Positions 1 to 8,419 of a stretch of DNA of 64,000 nucleotides are shown here, in pieces. Numbering within the stretch: position 1 is the first letter of the stretch; every line of letters begins with the position of its first letter. Origin of the DNA: JAEVLT01 sp964484065 (lineage in GTDB: Bacteria; Bacillota; Bacilli; Bacillales; Cytobacillaceae); assembly GCA_964484065.1 (NCBI GenBank), contig CAZAEW010000014.1, forward strand, positions 1 to 64,000, in the 5' to 3' direction. Made by a program: the position numbers and the translations under genes. The notes beneath the pieces were generated by a model that was not told where the DNA came from, ran no database searches, and worked only from the letters and a program-made list of their open reading frames with translations.

Positions 1-220
1 CAGCTAGACGAGAATAGTAAGTGGGGGATCAACTGCCAGTAAAAGCCCGATTGGTGAGATACAGTGAAACTTGCCGCTGCGTTCTTTAGCGGCATAGTTG
101 AACCAATCGGGTTCGTACTGTCACTTATGTCAAGGTGTCAGCCTTGATATTAGTGCCAGTAGAACGGGACTAACAATCAATGGGGGATGAAAGAAAACCC
201 CCACTGATTGAAGTTTCACT
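1..220 (+). repeat. MITE-like intergenic repeat, copy A
   Basis: The outer 50 bases on each side are nearly identical to the reverse complement of 17871-18103, while the middle differs. The left end carries AAGTGGGGGATCAACTGCCAG and the right end a hairpin with CCCCCACTGATTG arms (about 168-210). This copy's middle has its own inverted repeat (CCGATTGGT...ACCAATCGG, about 48-110). No coding region is present. Conserved ends with a variable core suggest a non-autonomous mobile or structured element; the family is not identified. The copy may begin before base 1. Confidence 0.7.
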
Positions 221-268
221 TTATATTTTTTTCTAACTTTATGTCGTTAAGTCAGAATTAACCCAGAA

Positions 269-2431
269 TTATTTCTGATAGACATGCTTGATATCTTCAG
301 CCATGCGCGGCTTTAACTGGTAGGTGCCTTTAAAAATAGAGCCCACTCCTGTAATGTTAATGACATTGTTTTCCTTATATTGTGCGGTGAAGTGATCATA
401 GTCAACACCTGAATGGTTATCTACACGAATGCGTGTTGTTGTATGACCATGGACGGCATCAAATTCAAAGGTGCCATATTTGTCTGTTTGGGTCATATTT
501 TTAACTCTTACATGCTTAAGGATAACCAATTGTCCTTGGTTTGTTGAATCAACCGTATCTGCTGCTTGTGGTGCAGGAAGCACATCTTGTCCTTTATCTT
601 CAGATTTTAAAATACCTGAAAGTTCAATCTCACCATTATAAGTAGATTTAACTGCACTCAATTTCACCTTTTCACCAAGCTTATAGCCTGCCTTGTTATC
701 TCCTTGATATACATAAATTCCTCCGGTTGAATCTTGAAGATAGAAGCCTCCGCCTCCCCATGTGCCAGGATTAGATGTTACGACCCCTTCAACTGTTACT
801 ATTTCATCTTCCGCTGCTTGGCGGGCATTGGCAATGGAAATTTGCTCAGGCACTTGTATTTCATATCCTGGAAGTGGTTCTACTGGAACATTTGCAATTG
901 TCACTGCTTCTGTTGTACTATTCGTTCCATTGATTTTTAACCGAAGATTAGCATCCCCTGTATATAACGGATCTAACTTAAGCGTAAGATCCTGATGGGC
1001 ATGTCCTGTAGCATCAGCAGTTACATTAAATTTGGCACTGTATCCGGTACTGGCTGCCCAGACCCCATTATTTTGAAAGGTTGCCAATTGTTTGCCGCCT
1101 GGAGCATAAATGCCAACCTGTAAATTCGAAACGGTTTGACCGGGCTGCAGATCAGCTATATTTAAGCGAATTTGAAATTCCTGTTGATTTGGAAGTGTTG
1201 CTTGGTGTTGAAAGGTATAATTAGGCTGAGATTGAACAGTTTTCGTGGAACCATAAGAACCTGCAGCAAATGTGGATGAATCATACCACTTATAACCGCC
1301 AGTTGGATTTGACCATGGTTCACTTTGAGGTTCTGTAGAATTTTGGGGAATCTCAAAATCGTGCAAAGCGGTTTTTTCACTGAGCTGAAAACCGTTTACC
1401 TGATCAAAGCTTGTATAATTTTCATGTTTGGCCAACCAATTTATCGTATTAATCAAGTAAGTGCTATCTTGCCCTTCTGTTGAAAATCCGTCATAAGTCG
1501 TTTTTGGTTTTCCAGTATCTTCACGAAGGTATTTGGGTGTTGCATCTTCCACAGGTGAGGAATCTCCCAAAAAGGCTGCTTTTCCTTTTCCAACCTTTGC
1601 GATCGCGGCAAAAGCCCCTTCTGCCTTACCTCCATTATCATATACACCCTGGTCCACTGCAGGTCCCCAGGATGGAGGATTTTCCGGCATATAAATTAAG
1701 CCTTTGGCTTTTGTTGAATCAAGAATAGCAAGCGTTGAGCCCGCATGCATTTCAACCGTTGTAACCCCTTGTGTAATACCGAATGATTGGTCCGGGGTCA
1801 CAACAGTTTCACCGGAAGTAATATCGCCTAAGGCATTTGTGCGGAAACGGACACCAAAGTTTTCACCAAGCCAGTCAGAGCTGACTACCCCTTGCATAGC
1901 AGGTGAATTCGCTTCTTCTGTACTCATGCCTTTGGCAGGATCATCCCAGGCACCGCGACGGAATCCATTGAAAATCTCGCCAGAATCCCAACGGTTTAAG
2001 TTACGATCTGAATTATAGTGGTCTCCGATAAAAAAGATGCTTCCTCCACTTTTAACATAATCCAACATCGCTTGTTGTTCAGAGGCTTTAAAAGGAATAT
2101 TGGATTCACCAAGTACAAATACATTATAATCTTTTAAATTATCTAAAGTGATCGGTGTTGTTTGTCTTAATTCCTTTACATCGTAGCCCTGCTTTGCAAT
2201 GGCATTGGCAAAATCAGAAAAACCGCCATCAATTACCCAGTCAGCGGCACCGGCAGTTTCACCATGAGTGTTATCAAACAGTACTTTTCCCTTATATGTT
2301 CCTTGGTAAGGAATCGAAGGGGCAGGATCAGCTGTTGTTTCGGCATTTGCCTTATGTACAAATGGCACCAGTAATGGAAAGGCAATCAGCAAGGTCATAA
2401 GCAGTTTAACTAATAGTTTGCTAGATTTCAC
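269..2431 (-). CDS. Secreted GIFT-like / OB-fold protein
   Basis: A 720-residue exported protein. Residues 1-30 form a signal peptide (Lys-rich start, hydrophobic core, cleavage after HKANA). Residues about 45-340 resemble the GIFT/DUF4350-like fold, which often occurs in bacterial surface proteins (FDNTHGE, ADWVIDGG, FIGDHYNSDRN and FLGDSSP segments). A middle beta-rich part follows. Residues about 535-625 look like the OB-fold of YhcR-type secreted nucleases (VTVEGVVTSNPG, FYLQDSTGGIYVYQG). No complete nuclease active site could be recognised, so the activity is unknown. The start is GTG at 2431, 8 bases after AAGGAGG. The neighbouring nucleotidase and phosphonate genes suggest a role in extracellular nucleic acid or nucleotide use, which is inference. 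Confidence 0.75.
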   Translation of the reverse strand: MKSSKLLVKLLMTLLIAFPLLVPFVHKANAETTADPAPSIPYQGTYKGKVLFDNTHGETAGAADWVIDGGFSDFANAIAKQGYDVKELRQTTPITLDNLKDYNVFVLGESNIPFKASEQQAMLDYVKSGGSIFFIGDHYNSDRNLNRWDSGEIFNGFRRGAWDDPAKGMSTEEANSPAMQGVVSSDWLGENFGVRFRTNALGDITSGETVVTPDQSFGITQGVTTVEMHAGSTLAILDSTKAKGLIYMPENPPSWGPAVDQGVYDNGGKAEGAFAAIAKVGKGKAAFLGDSSPVEDATPKYLREDTGKPKTTYDGFSTEGQDSTYLINTINWLAKHENYTSFDQVNGFQLSEKTALHDFEIPQNSTEPQSEPWSNPTGGYKWYDSSTFAAGSYGSTKTVQSQPNYTFQHQATLPNQQEFQIRLNIADLQPGQTVSNLQVGIYAPGGKQLATFQNNGVWAASTGYSAKFNVTADATGHAHQDLTLKLDPLYTGDANLRLKINGTNSTTEAVTIANVPVEPLPGYEIQVPEQISIANARQAAEDEIVTVEGVVTSNPGTWGGGGFYLQDSTGGIYVYQGDNKAGYKLGEKVKLSAVKSTYNGEIELSGILKSEDKGQDVLPAPQAADTVDSTNQGQLVILKHVRVKNMTQTDKYGTFEFDAVHGHTTTRIRVDNHSGVDYDHFTAQYKENNVINITGVGSIFKGTYQLKPRMAEDIKHVYQK

Positions 2432-2555
2432 AGTGTTTTCCTCCTTGTCTATTAATGGTTTAAAAAAGTTGCTGCTTTAGCATACCAATTGCATACAAGG
2501 AACGAAAAGGACTTTATATTAATTTTTACAAAATTTACAAATAATTGAAATATCT

Positions 2556-2593
2556 AAAAAGGCGACTGATGCAGTATCCTGCATCCCTTTTTT
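2556..2593 (-). terminator. Terminator-like hairpin, both directions
   Basis: GATGCAG/CTGCATC inner stem with a 4-base loop, flanked by AAAAAGG on the left and CCTTTTTT on the right. A 5-base bulge lies on the left side. It sits just downstream of the nucleotidase stop (2600) and would end its leftward transcript before the secreted-protein gene. Confidence 0.65.
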
Positions 2594-2599
2594 AAGATG

Positions 2600-4186
2600 T
2601 TACCAAGTCACTTTCCAATTATGATTACAGCTTGCTTCTACTGTTTTTCTTTTAAGAAAATAATCGGCAAGCAGCTCTGTCATATCTGTTTGAATTTCTT
2701 TTATGACCGGTTTATCTTTAAACATATCGAAGTCACCCCCACCGCCGGCACGGTAGTTATTCATGACCACTTCATATTGTTCCGGGAGACCTAGCGGTAA
2801 ACCGTTGCGCGTCAATTTTACTACTCGCGATCCAACCGGTTTTGAAATATTTAATTCGTATTCAATTCCCTCCCACATATCATAGTTGTAATGTTGGGGT
2901 TTTGGCTCAACAAATGTTGGATTTACCTTGATTCTCTTCTGTTCATCCAAGATGAAATAGGTAGCACACTTTTCTAATGCATCTTTTATATCCTGTCCGG
3001 AAATGCGGATCACCTTTAAAGTATTTGGATAAATATAATTGGATACGATATCCCGCATCGTAACATTTTCAAAAAACCCGGGTGATTCATTGTGAAAAAG
3101 AGCCGTATTAGAGATGCCAACTCCGGCCGCATCCATTTGAACTTTATTGATAAATTCAATTAACGGGTGGTCCGCCAGTCTGACAGCAAAGGCATTTTCA
3201 ATTGACATATCTCCGATAATTTTTCCGATAGGCTGGTCCAGCCACTCCTGCGTTTGTTTTTCAAATTCTTCAGCTAACTTCAAAAGATCAATTTGAACTG
3301 TAGTGCTATCGTTCACTGCTACAAGCTCAGAGAATTTACTTATTAAATTCCACTTTTCATTTTGAAGTTGAAATTGAAGGTTCACTTTTCCCAAAACTTG
3401 TCCATTAAAACCAGGCTGAACAATCGTTATTCCATTTAGATGAGAGGCAATTCTCCGGTGCTGATGACCGGTTAGGAGCACATCGATTCCTTCAATTTCG
3501 TGGCATATTTGGTAGCCCTGATTTTCACTGGTTAAGGATTCAGTTGGCTCTCCTGATGATAGCTCTCTTTCAAATCCTCCGTGGTAGGAAACCACCAATA
3601 AATCATAGTCTTCATTTTCCCTTATGAATTTGACCCATTTTTTCGCTGCTACAAAAGCATCTTCAAACTTTAGGCCCCTGATATGGTTTGGGTTCTCCCA
3701 ATTTGGGATGTAATGCGTGGTTAAACCTAACACAGCAATTCGCAGCCCATTGTCGAATTCTTTTATAATATACGGCGGTCCGAATGCAGGCTGGTTCTTT
3801 TCTTCCTCGATTATATTCGCGCTAAGCCAGGGGAATGCAGATTCATCCACTGATTTGTACAGCAAACTCAGTCCATAATTGAATTCATGATTTCCAATTA
3901 CCCCCGCATCATATTGCAAATGATTTAAAATGCTGATGATTGGATTTTTTTCTTCGTCAAGGTATTTTGCAAAATGGTAGGTTAATGGAGTTCCTTGAAT
4001 CACGTCCCCATTATCAATAAGCAGTGTATAATCGGCTTCATTTTTTTCTCTGTTTATGAGGGTTGCTAGCTTGGCTATTCCTGAATTTGTTGCAGAATTA
4101 TTCCCATAGTTTATTGGAAAAACGTGTCCATGTATATCACTTGTTTCAAGAATGATCAATTCACATTGTTCTTTTCGATTTTTCAT
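2600..4186 (-). CDS. 5'-nucleotidase / UDP-sugar hydrolase family phosphoesterase
   Basis: A 528-residue calcineurin-type metallophosphoesterase of the 5'-nucleotidase/2',3'-cyclic phosphodiesterase family. The N-terminal metal-binding motifs are present: TSDIHGHV, LIDNGDVIQGTP, GNHEFNYG, SYHGG and LLTGHQHR. The C-terminal substrate domain carries DALEKCATYF and NNYRAGGGGDFDMF. There is no signal peptide or cell-wall anchor, unlike YfkN-type secreted relatives, so it is probably cytoplasmic. Family members release phosphate from nucleotides or nucleotide sugars. The start is ATG at 4186 with only a weak AGG upstream. It is divergent from phnD, but the Pho box between them points toward phnD. 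The exact substrate is not predictable. Confidence 0.85.
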   Translation of the reverse strand: MKNRKEQCELIILETSDIHGHVFPINYGNNSATNSGIAKLATLINREKNEADYTLLIDNGDVIQGTPLTYHFAKYLDEEKNPIISILNHLQYDAGVIGNHEFNYGLSLLYKSVDESAFPWLSANIIEEEKNQPAFGPPYIIKEFDNGLRIAVLGLTTHYIPNWENPNHIRGLKFEDAFVAAKKWVKFIRENEDYDLLVVSYHGGFERELSSGEPTESLTSENQGYQICHEIEGIDVLLTGHQHRRIASHLNGITIVQPGFNGQVLGKVNLQFQLQNEKWNLISKFSELVAVNDSTTVQIDLLKLAEEFEKQTQEWLDQPIGKIIGDMSIENAFAVRLADHPLIEFINKVQMDAAGVGISNTALFHNESPGFFENVTMRDIVSNYIYPNTLKVIRISGQDIKDALEKCATYFILDEQKRIKVNPTFVEPKPQHYNYDMWEGIEYELNISKPVGSRVVKLTRNGLPLGLPEQYEVVMNNYRAGGGGDFDMFKDKPVIKEIQTDMTELLADYFLKRKTVEASCNHNWKVTW

Positions 4187-4257
4187 TCTATAACCTGCCT
4201 TTTCAGATATGTGATTTCGAGTTCATTATCACAAAAAAATCTTGCATTAGGTAATAA

Positions 4258-4300
4258 TTTACAAGTGATTTACAAGATTTTTACATATATGTGTTAATCT
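4258..4300 (+). promoter_or_regulatory. Pho box and extended -10 promoter for phnD
   Basis: Three perfect TTTACA hexamers start at 4258, 4269 and 4280, exactly 11 bases apart. This is the direct-repeat geometry of PhoP boxes (TT(A/T/C)ACA). An extended -10 (TGTTAATCT, hexamer 4295-4300) follows 9 bases after the last repeat. The array faces phnD. Phosphate-starvation control by PhoP is inferred from the motif. Confidence 0.75.
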
Positions 4301-4339
4301 TTCTCTTGTAGCAAAAATTTATAATGATGGGGGTTCCAA

Positions 4340-5278
4340 ATGTTTAAGTTTAAAAAAATGGCAGCAATGGGAATGTCTTTGGCACTAGCTGCAGGTATTT
4401 TAAGCGCATGTTCATCTAAGGAAAGTTCAAGCAATGCTTCAGATGCCAATGAATATGTTCCCAAAACTTTAACCGTACAATTCGTTCCGTCACAAAATGC
4501 GGGTACATTAGAAGCGAAAGCAAAACCATTAGAAAAACTTTTGGGCGATCAACTGGGCATACCTGTAAAAGTAAGTGTTTCGACCGACTATAACACGATT
4601 ATCGAAGCAATGGCGTCAAAGAAAGTGGATATTGGATTTTTACCGCCAACTGGATACGTAATGGCGCATGATAAAGGAGCTGCTAATGTCTTACTTCAAG
4701 CGCAGCGCTATGGGGTTGATGATCAAACCGGCCAGCCTACGAAAGATCTGGTAGATTGGTACAAGTCAGAGTTCATTGTGAAAAAAGATTCCAAAATAAA
4801 TAGTATTAAAGATTTAAAAGGGAAAAAGATTGCCTTTCAAGATGTTACTTCCTCTGCAGGATATGTATGGCCGGCTGCTTCTTTAATGGATGCTGGTATT
4901 GACCCTACAAAGGATGTGCAAGGAGTTACGGTTAAAGGGCATGACCAAGCAGTTATCTCTGTTCTGAATGGAGATGTAGATGCAGCAGTTGTTTTCCAGG
5001 ATGCTCGTAATATTGTCAAAAAAGACTACCCGAATGTATTTAATGATACAAAGATTATTAAATTCACACAAAAAATTCCAAACGATACGATTTCTGTTCG
5101 TTCTGACATGAACAAGGATTGGGTAAAGAAAGTTCAGGATGCTTTTGTTGAAATCGGCAAGGACCCGAATGGAAAAAAAATAATTGAAGAAATATACTCA
5201 CATGAAGGCTATACACCATCAAACGATAAAGTTTTTGATATCGTTCGGGATTATGCCGAAAAAGTAAAAACAGAGTAG
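4340..5278 (+). CDS. phnD: Phosphonate/phosphite ABC transporter substrate-binding lipoprotein
   Basis: A 312-residue periplasmic-binding-type lipoprotein. A Lys-rich start and hydrophobic stretch end in the lipobox LSAC with lipidated Cys24. The mature part has the PhnD/PtxB-family pattern (TVQFVPSQNAG, VDIGFLPPTGYV, GKKIAFQDVTSSAGYVWP, VVFQDAR, NDTISVRSDM). It would capture phosphonate, phosphite or a phosphate ester outside the membrane and deliver it to the two PhnE permeases. The ribosome site is GATGGGGG before ATG 4340. It is the first gene of the operon and is followed by a terminator, a common way to make more binding protein than transporter. The true ligand cannot be told from sequence. 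Confidence 0.9.
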   Translation: MFKFKKMAAMGMSLALAAGILSACSSKESSSNASDANEYVPKTLTVQFVPSQNAGTLEAKAKPLEKLLGDQLGIPVKVSVSTDYNTIIEAMASKKVDIGFLPPTGYVMAHDKGAANVLLQAQRYGVDDQTGQPTKDLVDWYKSEFIVKKDSKINSIKDLKGKKIAFQDVTSSAGYVWPAASLMDAGIDPTKDVQGVTVKGHDQAVISVLNGDVDAAVVFQDARNIVKKDYPNVFNDTKIIKFTQKIPNDTISVRSDMNKDWVKKVQDAFVEIGKDPNGKKIIEEIYSHEGYTPSNDKVFDIVRDYAEKVKTE

Positions 5279-5296
5279 GGAGTAAATATCAACAAC

Positions 5297-5335
5297 AAGC
5301 CAGTAGTGAAAAAGATACTGGCTTGGCTTTTTTTT
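5297..5335 (+). terminator. Attenuating terminator between phnD and phnC
   Basis: AAGCCAGTA (5297-5305) pairs with TACTGGCTT (5316-5324), with a 10-base loop, then GGC and eight Ts. It lies inside the phn operon, so partial read-through is expected. Confidence 0.8.
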
Positions 5336-5383
5336 GCGTAACCTTAGAACGGTTTATATCAAATAAAGAAAGTTGGTATAGAA

Positions 5384-6157
5384 GTGATCGAATTTAAAAA
5401 TGTCTCCAAGACATATCCTAATGGATTTCAAGCATTAAAAAATATTAACTTAAAAATCGAAAAAGGCGAGTTCGCAGTCATTGTCGGATTATCTGGTGCC
5501 GGTAAATCGACGCTGCTGCGCTCGATCAATAGATTAAATGAAATTACAGAGGGTGAGATCTTAATAGATGGAAAGTCTATTACCCATGCTAAAGGTTCAT
5601 CTTTAAGGAGGATTCGCCGCAATATCGGGATGATTTTCCAAAGTTTCAATTTGGTCAAAAGAAGCACTGTTCTTCGCAATGTTCTGTCGGGCCGCGTTGG
5701 CTATCATTCAACATTGCGGACCATTCTGGGATTATTTCCAAAAGAGGATGAGAACCTTGCATTTGATGCTCTTGATCGCGTCAATATTTTAGATAAAGCC
5801 TACACAAGGGCCGATCAGCTTTCAGGCGGGCAGCAGCAGCGCGTCTCGATAGCTCGTGCATTGGCGCAAGAAGCTAAGATTATTTTAGCTGATGAGCCTG
5901 TTGCTTCTCTTGATCCATTAACAACCAAACAGGTAATGGATGACTTAAAAAGAATTAACCAGGAATTGGGGATTACAACGATTGTTAATCTCCATCATGT
6001 CGAATTAGCAAGAGAATATGCAACAAGAATTATCGGGATGCGTGCCGGAGAAATTGTTTACGATGGAATGGCAACGGAAGCGAAAGAAGAAATATTTTTC
6101 GAAATTTATGGACGTGAAGGTAAAGATAGTGGGTTAGTAGGAGAGAGAGCTATATGA
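5384..6157 (+). CDS. phnC: Phosphonate ABC transporter ATP-binding protein
   Basis: A 257-residue ABC ATPase. Walker A is GLSGAGKST (residues 35-43), followed by the Q-loop (MIFQSFNLV), the signature LSGGQQQR, Walker B IILADEPVASLD and the H-loop histidine in NLHHVE. It powers the import of PhnD ligands together with the PhnE subunits. The start is GTG at 5384 with a weak ribosome site, which fits lower production than PhnD. Its last four bases overlap phnE (ATGA), indicating translational coupling. Family assignment to PhnC rests on sequence character (TVLRNVLSGRVG) and gene order. Confidence 0.92.
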   Translation: MIEFKNVSKTYPNGFQALKNINLKIEKGEFAVIVGLSGAGKSTLLRSINRLNEITEGEILIDGKSITHAKGSSLRRIRRNIGMIFQSFNLVKRSTVLRNVLSGRVGYHSTLRTILGLFPKEDENLAFDALDRVNILDKAYTRADQLSGGQQQRVSIARALAQEAKIILADEPVASLDPLTTKQVMDDLKRINQELGITTIVNLHHVELAREYATRIIGMRAGEIVYDGMATEAKEEIFFEIYGREGKDSGLVGERAI

Positions 6158-6945
6158 ATCCAGAACTAAAACAAGTCATTCCCAAACCTCCCAGCAAGAT
6201 GAAAGGATATGTGTCCGCCCTGCTTGTCATTTTGCTAATTTGGGGAAGTTCTGTAAAAACAGGTTCCTCAACTGGCGAGTTGATTGATGGACTTCCCAAT
6301 ATAATGGATCTTTTAAAACAAATGTTTCCGCCCAATTGGGGGTATTTTAGTCATATAACGGATGCCATGTTTGAAACAATTCGAATGGCAGTCATTGGTA
6401 CCACTTTTGGAGCCATCATTGCCATTCCTGTTGCACTCTTTTCTGCCAGCAACTTGGTGCAAATGGCTTGGATCTTTTATCCGGTTAGGCTCATTCTTAA
6501 CTTCATACGGACAATACCTGATTTACTGTTGGCGTCTATTTTTGTCGCTATTTTTGGGCTGGGGTCTTTACCTGGTATTCTTGCTTTAACTGTTTTCTCA
6601 GCCGGAATCATTGCCAAGCTAACCTACGAAGCTATTGAATCCATTGATTCCGGTCCGCTCGAAGCGATGGTTGCCGTTGGATCCAATAAAATCCAATTAA
6701 TTGTTTTTGGAGTCATTCCTCAAGTTCTGGCTTATTTTTTCTCCTATATTCTTTTTACTTTTGAAATTAATGTGCGGGCAGCAGCGGTATTAGGGCTTGT
6801 GGGCGCCGGTGGAATCGGTTTGTTTTATAATAAGACACTGGGATTGCTTGAATATGATAAAGCTTGTACCATCATTATCTATACGTTAATTGTCGTGTTA
6901 TTAATAGACTATATTAGTACAAAATTACGGGAGAAATTATTATGA
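6154..6945 (+). CDS. phnE: Phosphonate ABC transporter permease 1
   Basis: A 263-residue inner-membrane permease with about six hydrophobic helices. The cytoplasmic EAA loop lies at the segment EAMVAVGSNKIQLIVFGVIP, followed by AAAVLGLVGAGGIG, typical of PhnE. It overlaps phnC by four bases and the next permease by four bases. With the second PhnE it forms a heterodimeric channel, as in Gram-positive phnDCEE operons where the single E. coli PhnE is replaced by two genes. Confidence 0.9.
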   Translation: MNPELKQVIPKPPSKMKGYVSALLVILLIWGSSVKTGSSTGELIDGLPNIMDLLKQMFPPNWGYFSHITDAMFETIRMAVIGTTFGAIIAIPVALFSASNLVQMAWIFYPVRLILNFIRTIPDLLLASIFVAIFGLGSLPGILALTVFSAGIIAKLTYEAIESIDSGPLEAMVAVGSNKIQLIVFGVIPQVLAYFFSYILFTFEINVRAAAVLGLVGAGGIGLFYNKTLGLLEYDKACTIIIYTLIVVLLIDYISTKLREKLL

Positions 6946-7745
6946 GCGAAATTACGAGAAGAATCCCAAAGCCGAAGAAAAATAAATTCGGCCTCTTGTT
7001 CATTTATATGGCCTTATTCCTGATCTATATTTGGGCTTTTTCCGGTATGGGCGTACCTGATGTAAAACCAACCGCCAGTCAGATCTCAAACTCGATTTTT
7101 AAGGGAATCTTTCATCCGGATTGGGGCTATATTTCTCAGCCGGGTGGAGAGGATTTGTTCCATGGCTTACTCGATACGTTAGCCATTGCGGTATTGGGAA
7201 CTTTTATCTCTGCGCTTCTATGTATTCCATTTGCCTTTTGGGCAGCAGTTAATATGAGTAAAGGCCTCGCCATTTCAGGATCTGGTAAATTTGTTCTTAG
7301 TTTTATTCGGACATTTCCGGAGCTCGTGATGGCGATTATGTTTATCAAAGCAGTTGGACCTGGCTCTTTTGCCGGGGTCTTGGCGTTAGGCTTGCACTCC
7401 ATCGGAATGCTTGGGAAATTGTTCTCTGAGGAAGTTGAAAATATGGACTTGGGGCCAACTGAAGCTTTAATAGCATCAGGGGCCAATCGCTTTCAAACTC
7501 TCTGGTTTGCAGTTATACCCCAGGTGATCCCTGGATTTATATCTTATACTCTATACCGATTTGAAATCAATGTCCGTTCGGCTGCCATTCTTGGAGTGAT
7601 AGGAGCAGGAGGAATTGGTACTCCCCTTATTTTCGCTTTAACTTCAAGAGATTGGAATCGAGTTGGTGTTATCCTTTTGGGAATTATTATCATGGTTACA
7701 CTAATTGATCTTATTTCTGGTTACTTGAGAAAGAAAATGATTTAA
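6942..7745 (+). CDS. phnE: Phosphonate ABC transporter permease 2
   Basis: A 267-residue paralogue of the preceding permease with the same layout: an N-terminal helix, then the binding-protein-dependent transport core with EALIASGANRFQTLWFAVIP as the EAA loop and SAAILGVIGAGGIGTPLIF after it. ATG 6942 overlaps the stop of phnE1 (ATGA). It is the last gene of the operon. No phosphonatase or C-P lyase gene lies nearby, so downstream metabolism must be encoded elsewhere, or the transporter takes a phosphate ester or phosphite. Confidence 0.9.
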   Translation: MSEITRRIPKPKKNKFGLLFIYMALFLIYIWAFSGMGVPDVKPTASQISNSIFKGIFHPDWGYISQPGGEDLFHGLLDTLAIAVLGTFISALLCIPFAFWAAVNMSKGLAISGSGKFVLSFIRTFPELVMAIMFIKAVGPGSFAGVLALGLHSIGMLGKLFSEEVENMDLGPTEALIASGANRFQTLWFAVIPQVIPGFISYTLYRFEINVRSAAILGVIGAGGIGTPLIFALTSRDWNRVGVILLGIIIMVTLIDLISGYLRKKMI

Positions 7746-7812
7746 CCTGTTAATGTAAATTGAAAGAACTCATTTAGGTCTGTTAGGGTGAACCGTACCA
7801 CGAGTAAAGGAG

Positions 7813-7856
7813 TTTTCGCCCCCACTGTGTTAAGTTGTGATGGCGATTTTTCCTTC
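7813..7856 (+). terminator. Weak terminator-like hairpin after phnE2
   Basis: TCGCC and GGCGA arms flank a loop of about 20 bases and are followed by TTTTT. It lies between the convergent phnE2 and MarR genes. The stem is only about five pairs. Confidence 0.35.
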
Positions 7857-7868
7857 ATTTCTATTCTG

Positions 7869-8297
7869 TTAATAAAATAATTTGGTCCGAAGAATATCCA
7901 GTGCTAAGTCAATGTCCTCTAAATCTTCTTTCGAAGCATTTTGTATTCGATTGAGGAAATGTGATTCTATACACGCAAAGGCTTCATTCATCATCACTTC
8001 TCCTTTTTTTGAGAGTCGAACGTATTGTTTTCGACGGTCTTTGGGATCACTGAGCTTTTCAATTAAATCATTTCCCATTAGTTTTTTCAGTTCCCGGCTG
8101 GTATTTGGCAAAGATATATGTTGGCATTCACTAATTTCACTTATAGTCACTGGCTGACTAACGGTTATATATTCAAGAATATGGTATTGAACCGGCGTGA
8201 TGGAATCGGATTTGGCGTTTTTGGTTAATTCGTGTGTCACACGATGAACGGCAGTAATGAAGGACACACTTTTCATAAAAAGAGATTTTTTATCCAT
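7869..8297 (-). CDS. MarR-family transcriptional regulator
   Basis: A 142-residue winged-helix repressor. Helix-turn-helix and wing segments are visible (SDSITPVQYHILEYI, ISEISECQHISLPNTSRELK, LIEKLSDPKDRRKQYVRLSKKG), with the DxRxxxxxLT-like wing signature. I chose ATG 8297 (MDKKSLFM) because AGGTGAG stands seven bases upstream; the longer reading frame to 8360 lacks a ribosome site and would add 21 residues of low similarity. It is divergent from a nitroreductase gene. The shared 120-base intergenic region holds repeated TTATCAxxTGACA-type sequence, so the pair is probably a regulator and its target. Confidence 0.88.
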   Translation of the reverse strand: MDKKSLFMKSVSFITAVHRVTHELTKNAKSDSITPVQYHILEYITVSQPVTISEISECQHISLPNTSRELKKLMGNDLIEKLSDPKDRRKQYVRLSKKGEVMMNEAFACIESHFLNRIQNASKEDLEDIDLALDILRTKLFY

Positions 8298-8353
8298 ATA
8301 ACTCACCTCATACTGATAAGGTAACAAAAAAGTTATCATAATACAATTATCAT

Positions 8354-8400
8354 TTGACAATTAAAAACGGAAGGTAGTATGATTTTGTTATCAAATGACA
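8354..8400 (+). promoter_or_regulatory. Sigma-A promoter and likely MarR operator
   Basis: TTGACA (8354-8359) and TATGAT (8378-8383) are separated by 18 bases. The sequence TTATCATTTGACAA overlaps the -35, and TTATCAAATGACAA lies just downstream of the -10 (about 8387-8400). Two near-identical 14-base sites flanking the promoter fit repression by the divergent MarR protein. Confidence 0.6.
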
Positions 8401-8419
8401 AGCAAATGAGGTGAAAGAT

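Noticed and set aside
2525..2539. Pho box for the secreted GIFT/OB-fold gene
   Set aside because: The two TTTACA copies are nine bases apart and point away from the gene, unlike a PhoP box.
7869..8360. Longer MarR start
   Set aside because: The extra 21 residues have no ribosome site and would overlap the operator; ATG 8297 has AGGTGAG.
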